Assembly: GCA_003194525.1 (NCBI GenBank)
Contig: NBIV01000017.1
Span: forward strand, 124,001 to 188,000
From: Gracilariopsis chorda
Taxonomy: Eukaryota; Rhodophyta; Florideophyceae; Gracilariales; Gracilariaceae
DNA: 64,000 bases
Reading direction: 5' to 3'
Part shown: positions 10,707 to 21,695 of the stretch, in pieces
Layout of the letters: every line of letters starts with the position of its first letter
Numbering within the stretch: position 1 is the first letter of the stretch
Made by a program: the position numbers and the translations under genes
Notes under the pieces: model-generated
The model's input: only the letters and a program-made list of their open reading frames with translations
Database searches by the model: none
What the model was told of the DNA's origin: nothing

Positions 10707-11352
10707 GAGGAGGGTGGTGGTACTGTGGTACACTCAAATCGTAGCGTGATGGTGGGCTAAATGGTTGTTCCTTTGGTACCGAAGGTACCGTCGTACCGGT
10801 CTTGGTCTTTACACTCAACAAATGGTGGGGCTGTTTATTTGTTCTTTATGTTTTGGTCACGTGTGAAGGGTAGATAACCGTTACTGTTTTGAGATGTCTA
10901 CGGGAGCGCTAGGGACGGAGAGCATCTACGATGGGAGACGCGAAGGGCGCCAGAGACTGGTCGTCAGCGGAATGAGCAGAGGGGTTGGCACTGGGAGGAT
11001 GGGGGTACGAATGACTCGACGACGACGCAGAGGTGGTTAGGCAGAGGAAGGGCGGAGCGTCATGGAGGTGCAATGGCGAAGGAAAGCGCCGCTACAAGGA
11101 ATGCGCGGCGCAGACAGGTCGTTTAGGCGGAGAGGGATGGCGCTATCGCGCGGAGTGCAGACCTCTTGTGGCTTCGGCGCAACGCATTGGGCGCAGCTCG
11201 CGTGTAATATGACAGAAGTCACCGCCGGCAACAGAAACAACACACGCTCCGTCGCGAGTCAAGATGGCTCGCGCACGGCCAAAGCAAATCTTGCAATGTA
11301 ACTCGCATATCGTTCGAGCGTTTCATCCCTTACCGCAGACCACAGCTTTCGA
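10707..11352. other. Intergenic, no gene seen
   Basis: GC-rich and short-framed. The paired KpnI-like triplet GGTACCGAAGGTACC near 10777 is a short direct repeat of no known role. No supported coding region. Confidence 0.35.
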
Positions 11353-12068
11353 ACGAACAACATTCAAGCAGGGAAACTATTATCGGACGAAAAGCGTCTG
11401 CGCTATTCGGGAACCAAATACTTCAAGTCCGTCGATGAAATGAGCCAATGCCTCGTGGATCATCTACCACTTCGCGCGGTTGACGAGGCACTATATAACA
11501 CACTTCGTGTTGCAGAAAAGGTCGAATCCTATAACTTACTGGGTGCGACTCGAATCCCCGAGTTTCCTATAACAAACAAATTTGGCAGTTCTCATGACGC
11601 GTACTTGCGACCTGTTGCTCAGTTGGGACTACAGGAGCAATTGGAGGCAAGAATCAAGTCAGGCTTGACTCGTACGGGCCCCGGGGTCAGAGCGCACCTA
11701 CATTGAACGCCTAGAGCCGGAACTGGACATGATTCGTCGCATGGGTTTCTCATCGTACTTTCTGGTTGTATGGGATTACATTCATTTTGCCAGGACTAAC
11801 TGTATCCCTGTGGGACCTGGGAGGGGGTCTGCAGCCGGATCTCTTGTTGCATTCGCGTTGCAAATAACGGATGTGGACCCAATTCTGTTCAACTTGCTCT
11901 TTGAGCGGTTTCTAAGCATTGAACGAAAGAGTATGCCGGACACTGACACGGACGTTTCGGTCGATGGGAGAGAGAGGGTTATTGCGTATTTGAATGAACC
12001 ATACGGCCAGAGCTGCGTGGCGAAAATCATCACGTTCAATCTACTCACCGAACATCAGACAAGCCAGT
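11353..12068 (+). pseudogene. Fragment of bacterial-type DNA polymerase III alpha subunit (DnaE)
   Basis: Two adjacent frames match the central DnaE catalytic region. Frame one (11353-11706) reads IQAGKLLSDEKRLRYSG, then KYFKSVDEMSQC and AEKV, the conserved lead-in to the PolC/DnaE palm. A +1 shift near 11685 leads to frame two: [20 protein letters not shown], then [53 protein letters not shown], and [10 protein letters not shown]. In living enzymes the acid triad lies in PDIDID; here the Asp residues remain but both Ile are Thr. The fragment lacks the PHP domain, the rest of palm, thumb and beta-binding tail. It is a decayed copy. The source may be an organelle-derived or transferred bacterial gene; the sequence cannot tell. 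Confidence 0.8.
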
Positions 12069-13075
12069 GACACAGGAAGCGGTGACGGGAAGTTTACTGA
12101 AGGGCGGTGAGTCAGATAACGAGGAGGAATGGGAGAACCGAAGAAGAGAGAAGGGCAAAGGCGGGCATCGAAGAGCACGACGGGAGCGCATCGAGGCAGC
12201 CAAGGGGAGGAGTGGCGCCATGGACGTCAAAGACGAACGGTTCGAAAAGATGTACAGCTTGCATCTATTGGCGATTGAACGCACTCATCGCAAGTTTAAG
12301 GACAACGAGACCAACCAGAGAATCATGGCAGAAACGATGCGTCGGCGACAGACGGATGCGCAGCGTGAGAAGAAAAAGACGAGCGAAAAAACGAGTGTCA
12401 AGCGGCAATGAGGAACTGCGGGAGCTTGCAGGACGACTGAAGGCCAAGGCGAAGGCTCGGGCGAAGCTGCAAGGTCGGTAAGCGCGCTTGAAGACGGCCA
12501 GAGCTTGCTGCAAAGAGGCGCACGTCTTCGCAGCGTGAAGTACGCCCGGATGGTTGAGCGTGGCTTGCACTCGCATCGCCAGATGAAGGTGCACAATGCA
12601 GCGCCAACACCATCGAGAGCGAGCACGTGCGTGCCGCGATGAAGGCGGAGATGGAATGCAAGGCCATGATCGCGAACCGCAATGGCTGGGATACACGGTG
12701 TGCTTAGTGACTTTCGTTTGGATGAGCGTCGCGTCTGTGTTTCCGGAATTCTAGTTTTTGATGGAAGTTTCCTAGATTTCAAGCGCTAGAAAGGCTGTGG
12801 TGGGCATTCAAAAAATGTAGATTTTTGGTGCCAGATTATCTAACTCAAAATGCTAACAAATCTGAAAGATGAGGTGAATGCAAAAGTACAGGAAACATTC
12901 ATAATAGCACCTGGAAACTTGGCAAAGAGGAAGAAAGATTGAACATTATCACTCGACTACCATTCATTATAGTGCATGATAGTGGAAGATTTGCCACACC
13001 TGCATTCCTTCCTCCAGGTCCACATCCTGCACCTTGCTCAGCTGAACCAAGTTGACGTACATTTTGATCCTCACC
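12069..13075. other. Low-complexity charged stretch, no supported gene
   Basis: An Arg/Lys/Glu-rich frame (about 12067-12411, non-ATG start) follows the DnaE fragment directly. It is highly charged, and its mirror frames on the minus strand are equally open, so it is not called. After 12.7 kb nothing coding is seen. The left end of the Plavaka-like element should lie in 12.7-13.07 kb. Confidence 0.35.
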
Positions 13076-16000
13076 ATGTACTATTGTCGTTTCTCCAGGT
13101 GTTCGTTCCAGGCAAAAGCATACGCCTCTCTTGTCCAGCACCAGCGCCGTTGTCGACACCGTAACATACGCAACCCCTTCCTTGCCAGCGCTCCCAAGGA
13201 CGGTACCCAGCTCCCACCTCGCACGAAACGCCCACGCATTCAAAGTACCGACTCCCGCTCCGTCAGTATATCAAACCGCGCTTCCGACAACGTTCCCCTT
13301 GCAGACGACGACGACTACCACTCCGGTCAGCTCGCTCTCGCTATCCGCTCCGCAGACATGTCACACATTCACTCCTCTGCTGGCTCCCGTTTGACCACAA
13401 TTGCCAATAGCTCGCCCGTACCTGCCAGGCTCTACGCCCTCGTGTCCTATATATCTTCCATCGCCAGCAGTCTCGGTAAGCGAAAAGCAGAAGAACTCAT
13501 TGGTCTCCTCAAGGACCCTGACTACTCCCAAACACTTATCCACCAAATAACCTCTGTCTCCCACTGCATTCAGCTTCAATCCAAGCTGTTCGAGGACACC
13601 GTGGGCTCCATCGGTTTCGAAACCACAACTGTCTGTCACAAACCTTCAAACATCACCGCTACTCTCTATCTCAAGAATCACGTCGAAGTCCTCTGTCAGC
13701 AACTCCGCTTTGCCCCTCACAAAAACTCCTTCTTTCACCCAATAAGACAGTCTTCCTCAGATGGTTCCCCGGCATACGCTCACCCAATGGCCTCAAAACT
13801 CGGCTCTTCTGTCTACCCTGACATCATGCACCACATCCTCCACTCCCAAGACCCAGAGGTTATTTGGCACAATGCCGACATTACCGGCATCGATTCTTTC
13901 CTTGGGTTCCTCCAACTCTATTCAGATAAGTCCTCCACCTCTCTCAAGTGCTCCTCCATAACCTCCTACCCCCTCCATATCACCCTTCTCAACTTCTCAG
14001 ATTCCTTCCGTCGCCACTGCATCTCACGAAACCTCACCCTCCTCGGGTACTTCCCCACTTCCTTCAACAACCATTGCTCTGCGTCCGACGATGAATCTGT
14101 CGAGTGCCACCCCTCCTCTTCCGCCATCTCCCGCACAACTAGAATGGAACTAATCCAACAGGCTCTCAAAACCATCCTCGAACCCTTGGCAGTAGTTGCC
14201 CTTAAAGGCTTCCCCTTTCGTGATGCAGATGACATCATCCGACAGTGCCATCCCGTCATGGCAAACTACGCCGCGGATATTCCAGAAGCCAAGGATATTG
14301 CTGCTGTCCTCCATGGCATCAAACCATCCAAGCCCTGCCACAGATGCGTTGTACCCCGAGAACAGCTCAACCTCTACCACACTTCCCTAACACCTCGAAC
14401 CATTTCGCATACTCTTCAAGTTAGGTCAAAATACGACAACCTCCTCCATGATGCCAACAACGCCGAACAAACACGAGGAACCCGAGTCGCAAGAACTCTC
14501 AGGGAACAAGCAGCATCTGTCCTTCGATCCAGTTCCCTCTCCACCTACAAATCGTTCCTCGAATCATACCCCCTCCTCAACATATCCCCACTTCTCACTC
14601 CCTACTCCATCTTCTGCTTCGAACCCCTTCATAACTTCCACCTCGGTATCTCCAAATTCGTCAAAATCGCAACAATCGAACGTCTCAAGTCAGAGGACCT
14701 CGTCACTACCGTTGGCACCTCCTCCTACTCCTCGAGAACATTCAAATCTGTTCGAAGTAGCCTCCTCACTAGTGCAAACAACATCCTTGCCGACATCGAA
14801 CTCAAGTTCCCAGCCCCGGGTCTTCATATTGACTTTTCCACACCCGAGAAAGGCAAATCTCTCAACGGCTTCTTCACCACAGACGGCATTAGAGGCATGC
14901 TAGACGCAAAAGACTACCGAGCACTCGACATGGTTTTCCCCTTCATCGGTGCGTTCTTCGACCGCTGCTGTGACAAACTCGCCACGGCAACCATCACACC
15001 CATCTTCACCGCGTACGCCGACCTCTTCTCCACTGCTCTCCACTACAACACCACTTCGGAGTGGACAGAACAACGACTTCGTTCCTTGGAAGAACTCATT
15101 AAGCACTTTAAGCATCTGTGCGTTTCTATCCTTGGCCCATTCCAGCCTTCTCAGTTCGCCACACTCAAGTTTCATCTTCTCGACCACATCGTCGCAGACA
15201 TCAAATTGTACGGAGGTCTTCAATTCACTGACGCTGGAATCTACGAAAACGCACACCTCCTTTTCAAGAACCATTATCGACGCATATCCCGGAGATCTTC
15301 GACCGCTCATAGAGAAACAGTAAACGCAATACAACTCACAGAAGGGATTCGGAACTCAACCGCCGTCCCCTACCACCCATCCTCCTTCTCGAACTCCTCC
15401 ACACAAGCAGTTCGAAGACATTCCATGGTCCGTGACGGTGTTACCCTCCTCTTTCGTGATATTTTCAATGCAAAGCGATACCTCCGCACTAGCTCAGACT
15501 GCTGCACGGCCTCTCTCTCAAACATTTTCACAGCTCCTACCATCTCCTTCATTACCCAAATATCACGACACGCTATATCCACATTTCACGACCTTTGCCT
15601 CGAAACGCTCGGACTTGCACCTTCTTCGCCCTCCCTTTCTTCCCTAAAGTTCTCCGTCGTGAACTCCGCCTTCGTCCGCGGTGGTTTCACCCCTTTCTTG
15701 CATGACGTCGATGAAACTTTCAATTGCATCCGGCTCAAAGAGGCAGGCGTTCCTGTTCTTCAGCGAATCTTTGCTACAACCGCCTTCGGTCCATCCAAAC
15801 TTCCAAAGTTCTCCCACATTCTTGTCTCCGCCACTCCATCACCGAATTGTAACTTCCCCATAGTTTGGGTTTGCAGGCTACTTGCGCTTCTTCGGTTCCA
15901 CGCAACAGATGACGAACCCGGCGAACGCGAATATGCCTTCGTACGATTCTTCGAGCTTACAGCTCCCCTTGATAACGTCGATGAAACCCTGAACTGCATC

Positions 16001-16291
16001 ACTCTCCGTTGGGCAATGGACGATGAGCAGGACCACACTATACTCCCTGCTCCTCATAAATCTTCCAACGTCTCACCTTGGTTCGGTCTGATTCCATTCT
16101 CCACCATCAAGAGTTCCATACATATCGTTCGACAGAACTACCCAGCACGCTCTTTCTTTCCCCCGCTCCCGTGGGAACGACATTGCTTCTATATCAATAG
16201 ATTCTACCGCGACCCACGAGCAAGACCACTTTCCTTCACAAGCAAAACAACTTCAGGCACATGCCTCCGTCCTTCTACGTCCTCAGAATAA
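13076..16291 (+). CDS. Plavaka-like transposase with N-terminal zinc finger
   Basis: The first ATG gives 1071 residues. Residues 1-30 form a zinc finger, Cys4, Cys9, His22, Cys26/His28 (YYCRFSRCSF, then LVQHQRRCRHRN), the usual opening of Plavaka transposases. Near residue 420 a second Cys pair lies in KPCHRCVVPREQLNLYH, followed by ISPLLTPYSIFCFEPLHNFH and LGISKF, which recalls the conserved PHQDLDPF...MLH...GI block of that family. The rest is Ser/Thr-rich. It would bind and cut element ends. I cannot assign the DDE acids with certainty by eye, and KDZ-type transposases are an alternative. The frame is intact over 3.2 kb, suggesting recent activity. Confidence 0.55.
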   Translation: MYYCRFSRCSFQAKAYASLVQHQRRCRHRNIRNPFLASAPKDGTQLPPRTKRPRIQSTDSRSVSISNRASDNVPLADDDDYHSGQLALAIRSADMSHIHSSAGSRLTTIANSSPVPARLYALVSYISSIASSLGKRKAEELIGLLKDPDYSQTLIHQITSVSHCIQLQSKLFEDTVGSIGFETTTVCHKPSNITATLYLKNHVEVLCQQLRFAPHKNSFFHPIRQSSSDGSPAYAHPMASKLGSSVYPDIMHHILHSQDPEVIWHNADITGIDSFLGFLQLYSDKSSTSLKCSSITSYPLHITLLNFSDSFRRHCISRNLTLLGYFPTSFNNHCSASDDESVECHPSSSAISRTTRMELIQQALKTILEPLAVVALKGFPFRDADDIIRQCHPVMANYAADIPEAKDIAAVLHGIKPSKPCHRCVVPREQLNLYHTSLTPRTISHTLQVRSKYDNLLHDANNAEQTRGTRVARTLREQAASVLRSSSLSTYKSFLESYPLLNISPLLTPYSIFCFEPLHNFHLGISKFVKIATIERLKSEDLVTTVGTSSYSSRTFKSVRSSLLTSANNILADIELKFPAPGLHIDFSTPEKGKSLNGFFTTDGIRGMLDAKDYRALDMVFPFIGAFFDRCCDKLATATITPIFTAYADLFSTALHYNTTSEWTEQRLRSLEELIKHFKHLCVSILGPFQPSQFATLKFHLLDHIVADIKLYGGLQFTDAGIYENAHLLFKNHYRRISRRSSTAHRETVNAIQLTEGIRNSTAVPYHPSSFSNSSTQAVRRHSMVRDGVTLLFRDIFNAKRYLRTSSDCCTASLSNIFTAPTISFITQISRHAISTFHDLCLETLGLAPSSPSLSSLKFSVVNSAFVRGGFTPFLHDVDETFNCIRLKEAGVPVLQRIFATTAFGPSKLPKFSHILVSATPSPNCNFPIVWVCRLLALLRFHATDDEPGEREYAFVRFFELTAPLDNVDETLNCITLRWAMDDEQDHTILPAPHKSSNVSPWFGLIPFSTIKSSIHIVRQNYPARSFFPPLPWERHCFYINRFYRDPRARPLSFTSKTTSGTCLRPSTSSE

Positions 16292-16296
16292 AATCA

Positions 16297-18741
16297 TTAA
16301 CAATCTTCTTCTTCACCAGCATCCTCTTCACTTTCTTCCCTCTCGGCCTTAACCTCATCGTTGTCATACACTAGCAACTCTCTAAACTCACACTCTCCTG
16401 GCATACAACGCCCCACGTAGCAATCAAATACATAGCCCAGGTATGTCGTCATATCCTTCAAGAACACCTCATAATGAACACCCAGATAGCACATTTCGTT
16501 CGATGGAATCCAACATGCAACTGTCCCTACGCGGTGCTCGTTTCCCAGGGCTTCGGTCGGATCTTCATCATTGACACCTTGGTTCACCAGTTCCGTCCCA
16601 TACTTCTCTTCCACCTTCCTTCTTGCCGTCAATAAGATATCTTCCAATGCCAGTGGGAGATACTTCCCGTACAACTTCGAAAACAGCATCTGCCGCTTCC
16701 CTCCTCTGCCCACATCTTCATCCAAAGCATCTACCACACACGCAATCCACGCATCCAATCGCGCCAGGTACATCACACTTCCATCGACATACCGTGATCC
16801 CTTCTCTCCATGCGGTTTCTCAACATCGTAGCCCATAAACTCTCTCAATACCTCCACACTCAATCCATTATGGAAATACAAGTCTTTAGGCTCATCTCCA
16901 TACCTTGTCGAAGACACATCAAAACGAGAGTAGCAAATGTCCTCCAACTTGCTGACCCTCCAAGTGCTTAAGATCGGCTCTCCATTCACATCTTTCCTTA
17001 ATAACTTTTCCCGAGCCTCCCTCGTCTGATTTTCATACGCAGCTGCCACTTTGTCGTCGTCCTCCTTGAGCGGTTTCCTGGCAAGAAGCGTATATCCAAG
17101 CCCCCAGAACAACCTGTCCCTCGCATTCCTCTTCCGCATTCCCACAGTATCACTAAGTGCTTGCTTCATTCGCCTTCTCAAACAAACATCCCTCTTCAAC
17201 TCTTCTTCACACTCTTCTTTAATACCCATTTGCCCAAATGATCTCCATGTTGGCTTCTCCAACTCCATCCGCACAACATGCAGCAACATCTCGTCACTTC
17301 CCCCGGCGAATGACGGTGCATACGCCTTTGGCCCTGACGACCTTCTCCCTAAAGCTAGGTCCATGGGATCTAGAGGCACCAACTCTTTTTCATCAATAAC
17401 AATGAGGCTGTGCTCCCTTCCCGGCCCCACTACTTCTGCCCGGTTCGACCAGTTTCGCTCCGGTTCCCTCCTACCAAAGCACAATTCACTAGTCTCTTCT
17501 TTGGCGTATTGCAATATCTGATCATAAACTCTTGCAGCTACTCCCATATAATTCATGTCCACTTCAATGTTAAAGCGTTTCCTACCTCCTTTCCCATGTG
17601 CCCCATTCGGTGCTCCTCTTCGAGCAGGCATACTATGTCGCAATGAAGTTACGAGTATCTCTTTGGTTCTAAGCTCGCCCTCCAATCTCTTAATCTCCTT
17701 GTTCGTAGACATTAAGCTTTGCTGAAGACAGAGGTTATCATCCCGTACCCTTTTCAGTTCCCCCTTCAGCTCTCCAAGCTTCGTCAACAGCTCGTTCCGC
17801 CCTTCAAAACTGCTCTCTGCAGGGTATGGGCCCATACGCTTCGGATCATAACTCGATCGTATACAGTTTTCATCCTCAATGTGCTGGTCGCCGTCTTCGT
17901 CCGGGCTACCAACTTGTTTTCCGCTATCCCCTCCCTTCCTCCGCTCCGTCGACCTTCTGCAGATCATGTTTTGGTTCTTCGGTTCCCTCCCGTCACCAAT
18001 ACTGTCCTTGCTCCTATTTGTACCATACCCGACATTTCTTACTCCATAATCTAGACCATGACGAGAAACATACCCGGGTAATCTTCTACGTGAGGGAGCG
18101 CCATCACTCCGCGTCCGCTCTTCTTTGCCTTCCTGAGCACGTTCTTCGTCGTTGCAGTCCCTCTCTCCACGGTCATCTCCGCACTAGTTGGGCACTGGGG
18201 ATCGAGAACGAACTGGGCGTTTCTTCCTCTCCACACGCCATCCCTCACCCCCAAGTTCTTCCACCTGCAGTTTTCCAATCAACTTGTTTCTTCTCGTGAG
18301 GTTCTCCTCCATTTCATCCACTTCAATACCACTAAACCTTCTCCTCTTTTGTTCTCTTTCTGTTTCGTACTCCTCATCACTGTCAATGAGAGGGTTTTCT
18401 TGATCGGCTCTGTATCGAGTCAGTGGACCTCGTGTACTGTTCTTCTTCCTACTGCGCACGGCCTGCCTCACCGTGCGGTCATTAGAACTCAACGCAACCT
18501 CGTGTTGCTGCTTTTTTTTCGCTGTGACCTCGACAACGCTTCCGCGCCGCCTTGCAGAGGATGATAGGCCCGATCGTGGCGGCCCCTTTCTACCCTTTCC
18601 TTCCCGGCCACCTTCTCTCCGCACACCAGTTGGTCCAGTAGCACTTGGGCTTCCATTCTTCCTCCTCGCGTTTCCCTTTTCTCCAGCCTCTGCCTCAGTC
18701 ACTGCGATTTCCTTCCGATTTCGTACGCGCTGTTTCCCCAT
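16297..18741 (-). pseudogene. Large transposon-associated frame interrupted by one amber codon
   Basis: Open frames 18741-18184 and 17967-16297 lie in one register. The only stop between them is TAG at 18184-18186, and the frame resumes at once, so about 815 codons would be continuous without it. The N-terminal part is very basic (Arg/Lys/Gly, with KKKQQHE and RRRGSV patches, possibly nuclear targeting or nucleic-acid binding). A coiled coil follows (LLTKLGELKGELKRVRDDN, then NKEIKRLEGELRTKE), then a structured region with no family I know, and an acidic C-terminus (EESEEDAGEEED). Its position tail to tail with the transposase suggests an accessory protein of the same element. The stop may be an inactivating mutation or, less likely, a readthrough site. 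Confidence 0.5.
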
Positions 18742-19779
18742 CGTAAAGCACTTGCGGCTTCCAGTTATGATGATAGGGATGGCAGGTAGCTTCACAACGT
18801 ACGGTTTACCTACGATACGCCTGTAATGGAAGTGAGTGGAAAGAGCGCATGGGCGGGGTTACGCCGCGTCCGACTGAAGTAATATTTTCAATATACTGCA
18901 CTGACCTACAGAATTATCTTCCGCAAAAACTTCGATTTTCAAGGCAGTATTCTACATCTCTTCATTGTATTTCACATCCTCTCGTATCTTCATATTTCGT
19001 TTCATGCTGTCTCTCGATGCCATTCTTGAAGTACAACGCAGGCAGCGATATTAGGTGCTTTATCACACATACTTCCAGGCAGTTGATATCCACAGCAACT
19101 GCACTCGCACTTTTGTACACTCACTCACACCCTTTCTCATATCGGAAGCCATTGGTCATAATCATGCGGAATTTTCTCTTGGCCATTATCCCTCAACAAC
19201 CCCGCCTACATTCCAATCACCACTGGAATACCGTCGAAAACTTCGCCAAGCCTGCCGGAATCGTTCTTTAACTCTGTCAAAGCCTTTTCCCAGTCTTGGT
19301 CCGAAACCTGTTCCACCCGTTTTATAGTGGGTATACCAAGAGCGCGTTGCACCACTTACGCTAATACCGCGAATGCAAGTAACCCGCTCTTCCCCGTTGG
19401 GCCAACGCCTATTAATGCACCACGTACACTCCCAGACTGGCCGCCACTGTCGTTGCCACGCCCCTTTGGGATGCGATACCGACGACCACACCGACGCCCA
19501 TGGCCCTCCGCGACGCCCATGTTGGGTACACTACCGTACGCAGACCCCGTGAGAGTAGACTGGCCTGAGGACGAGGCTGAGTCAAAGAAGGGGAGTCTGT
19601 AGTGCAATGGAGCTTTCCACTAGTGGGTATGGTTGATAGAAAATTAGCAGTAGTAATAGACACATGGTTCTCCCCAGGTGGGCCACGTGTAGAGCCTCTG
19701 CTCGACACGTGTGCATGCCCTGCAGGGTCCTCTGGTATGTAGAACGATATTTATTTTTGAACACGTGTGCTTTGCCGAC

Positions 19780-19801
19780 GGAGGTGCACTTATGCACCTC
19801 C
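19780..19801. repeat. Perfect 9-bp hairpin
   Basis: GGAGGTGCA, a 4-base loop CTTA, then TGCACCTCC. The stem is perfect. It sits in non-coding sequence and may be part of a repeat end or a transcription-factor dyad; no role is shown. Confidence 0.6.
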
Positions 19802-20016
19802 CACCTGGTGGAGCCACCACCTTCGTAAAATCAAGCACCCACTAGAGTCTTGTGCCACTGTTTGGTTTCACTATTCTAGTCAATCCCTACAGGGTCAGCC
19901 TACGCTGCTACCGGTGATTCCGTGACTATCGCATGGTCCGTTGTAATCGTTTTTTGTGTGCCCCTTTGTTCCACTTGGGTGTTGCGTCGTATATTCCCTA
20001 ATAGGACGCAGGCTAC

Positions 20017-20460
20017 GTGTACCTCATTTTGAGAGCACTTCAAATCTTCTCCTACAAAAGATTTCAGTTCGTCAGGGATCCGCCCACAAAACAACGGACG
20101 CCGGAGGGCGCAGTGGAGAAAGAAAAGCTCCTTGGAGCCCACGAGAAAGCGGGCGAGGACAAACCCGCATTCCTCCTAGGAAGCATCTTAGAAAGACTGT
20201 CCCCTATTTTCAACATCCTCAGAACCAGCTTTGGCACCCTCAACTTCCATAGCCTGAGACGTGCAAGACAAAGCAATTCGAATTATGTCAAAGTCTTTCG
20301 GACACATCCATTAGCTGTAGCATTGACCATAGCGTTTTTATCCCTTTCCCTATTTTATAATCTCTTTGAGCTTTTTCTGTTCTTTATAAAGCCGCAGCTT
20401 TCTTGCTCCCATCGCTTTCTCCTTCACACTAATTCTTTATTCAACTTCTATATATTGTAG
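20017..20460 (+). CDS. Hypothetical small protein with one hydrophobic segment
   Basis: This 147-codon frame has a Lys/Glu-rich middle, an amphipathic stretch (SILERLSPIFNILRTSFG), and one hydrophobic segment near residues 106-127 (PLAVALTIAFLSLSLFYNLF) that could cross a membrane. No family is recognised, and the surroundings are repeat-like. A chance frame is quite possible. Confidence 0.2.
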   Translation: MYLILRALQIFSYKRFQFVRDPPTKQRTPEGAVEKEKLLGAHEKAGEDKPAFLLGSILERLSPIFNILRTSFGTLNFHSLRRARQSNSNYVKVFRTHPLAVALTIAFLSLSLFYNLFELFLFFIKPQLSCSHRFLLHTNSLFNFYIL

Positions 20461-20864
20461 AGTATGATATAGAAATTCACTTCGCATATTCTACATTTCC
20501 GTCCATGAACTCGTGAACAGTCTTCCTTACATCTGACAACCCCTAAATTGAAGCTCACGTAGGAGTTTGCCATACACCTTCATCACCGTAGAGCCAGTGT
20601 ATCTCCTAAAAGACTCAACAATAGAATCAGCTAAACTCATGAACAAACAATCCAATCCCACTTGAACTACTAGCCACATCAAACGCCTATCCCCAGTCCT
20701 AAACTTGTACCTAAGAATGTTCTCAATCTTCTCACCAGCTGCGATGCTTTCAATAAGCTCACTTAACAAGTACAGAAGCTTTCTTAACCCTCGCATAGGT
20801 TCCAAAGGTACAAGTCAGCAGGTAAATCGGTGTGTAGCAGCTCGGCTACCTGTCCTACCATGTC

Positions 20865-21695
20865 TTATTTCTCCTTTTCATCTGGTACAAAAGCAGTTAG
20901 GCTGCTGGGAAGCTCGGCAAAGCTATGTACAGCAATGTTTGCCCCTCGCTTTGGGCCTTCAATTTCTTGTAGATCACGTGCCAAACACTTCAACCCAAAA
21001 TCTTTCCTACTCCTTGGATCTAGCTTGCCAGTAGTGGCTGTAGCGCCGATAAATCTCCCCAGAAACTCACGACAGCGTGGCTTGCCGGTCTCCATATCAG
21101 AAAGGTTACGAAAAAGGCTGGGAAAGCACTTGTAGAACATAGTCCTCTCGATTGGTAAGTTCACTAGACCTGCAAGTAGCTTGATACTCTTTTTTTGTTG
21201 TATGATCTTCGAACTGAACGTCGCCATTAGTGCCTCATGCAGAAACCCTCTGTAGTTAGGAGCTTTGACGTCGTCTGCAGGAGTTTCCTGTACCTCACTT
21301 ACTGACGGATTAGTCCACTACTCCTCCATCGCTTCCTTTGCTTTCCTGTTCAATACCTGTGGCTCCATTAAGGCTGAAGTAGGTGTCGGCGCCTTCGGAG
21401 TTAATTGATGTTGTGGTGTACAAGATACGGGTTGCCAAGAGGTACATTTCACCCGTGTCAGATCAACAGCATATATAGATTCGCTTACCTCTTTTTTTGA
21501 GAGCAATGCACGACAAGCCCATTTCCAAAGCCAAAGGCTCACAGAAAAGCCGTCAATACTACCGGAGAGAGTCTGCCTCGGTGATGGCGTGATCATAAGG
21601 GGAACAAATGCTTGAGGAGCACGATCACGATTCCCTATCCGTCTCCTTGCTCGATTACGCTCACCAGTTTTCACAATGATGGGGCCAAATGGCAA
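20865..21695 (-). pseudogene. Unknown protein frame split by one amber codon
   Basis: Frames 21695-21318 and 21227-20865 are in one register, interrupted only by TAG at 21318-21320, about 276 codons in all. The second half is ordered and helical (FLHEALMATFSSKIIQQKKS, then FYKCFPSLFRNLSDMETGKP). I recognise no domain. A further minus frame at 20805-20527 could be the tail after a frameshift. The pattern is that of a decaying element gene. Confidence 0.35.

Larger units (their letters stand above)
13076..18741. mobile_element. Plavaka/CACTA-like DNA transposon with two convergent frames
   Basis: Two very long frames meet tail to tail with a 5-bp gap (16291/16297) and share a similar Ser/Thr/Pro or Lys/Glu-rich codon style unlike the later gene block. 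The plus frame starts with a zinc finger and has the character of the Plavaka transposases common in fungi. The minus frame is an unknown partner. I could not find terminal inverted repeats or a target duplication in about 12.7-13.07 or 18.74-19.0 kb, so the outer borders are only coding borders and the pairing as one element is an inference. Confidence 0.5.
18742..20864. other. Intergenic, repeat-like, mostly without genes
   Basis: Few frames exceed 90 codons. A minus frame at 20527-20805 (92 codons, Leu-rich, no domain) may be a displaced continuation of the broken frame at 20865-21695. E-box-like CACGTG words recur at 19.68-19.77 kb. No LTR pair was found. Confidence 0.35.

Noticed and set aside
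11353..12068. Dismissal of the DnaE fragment as bacterial contamination
   Set aside because: It is a frameshifted internal fragment with no bacterial neighbours, embedded between eukaryotic repeats. Contamination would normally bring intact neighbouring genes. The assembly should still be verified.
12067..12481. Charged frames after the DnaE fragment as a gene
   Set aside because: Arg/Lys/Glu low complexity, non-ATG start, and equally open antisense frames.
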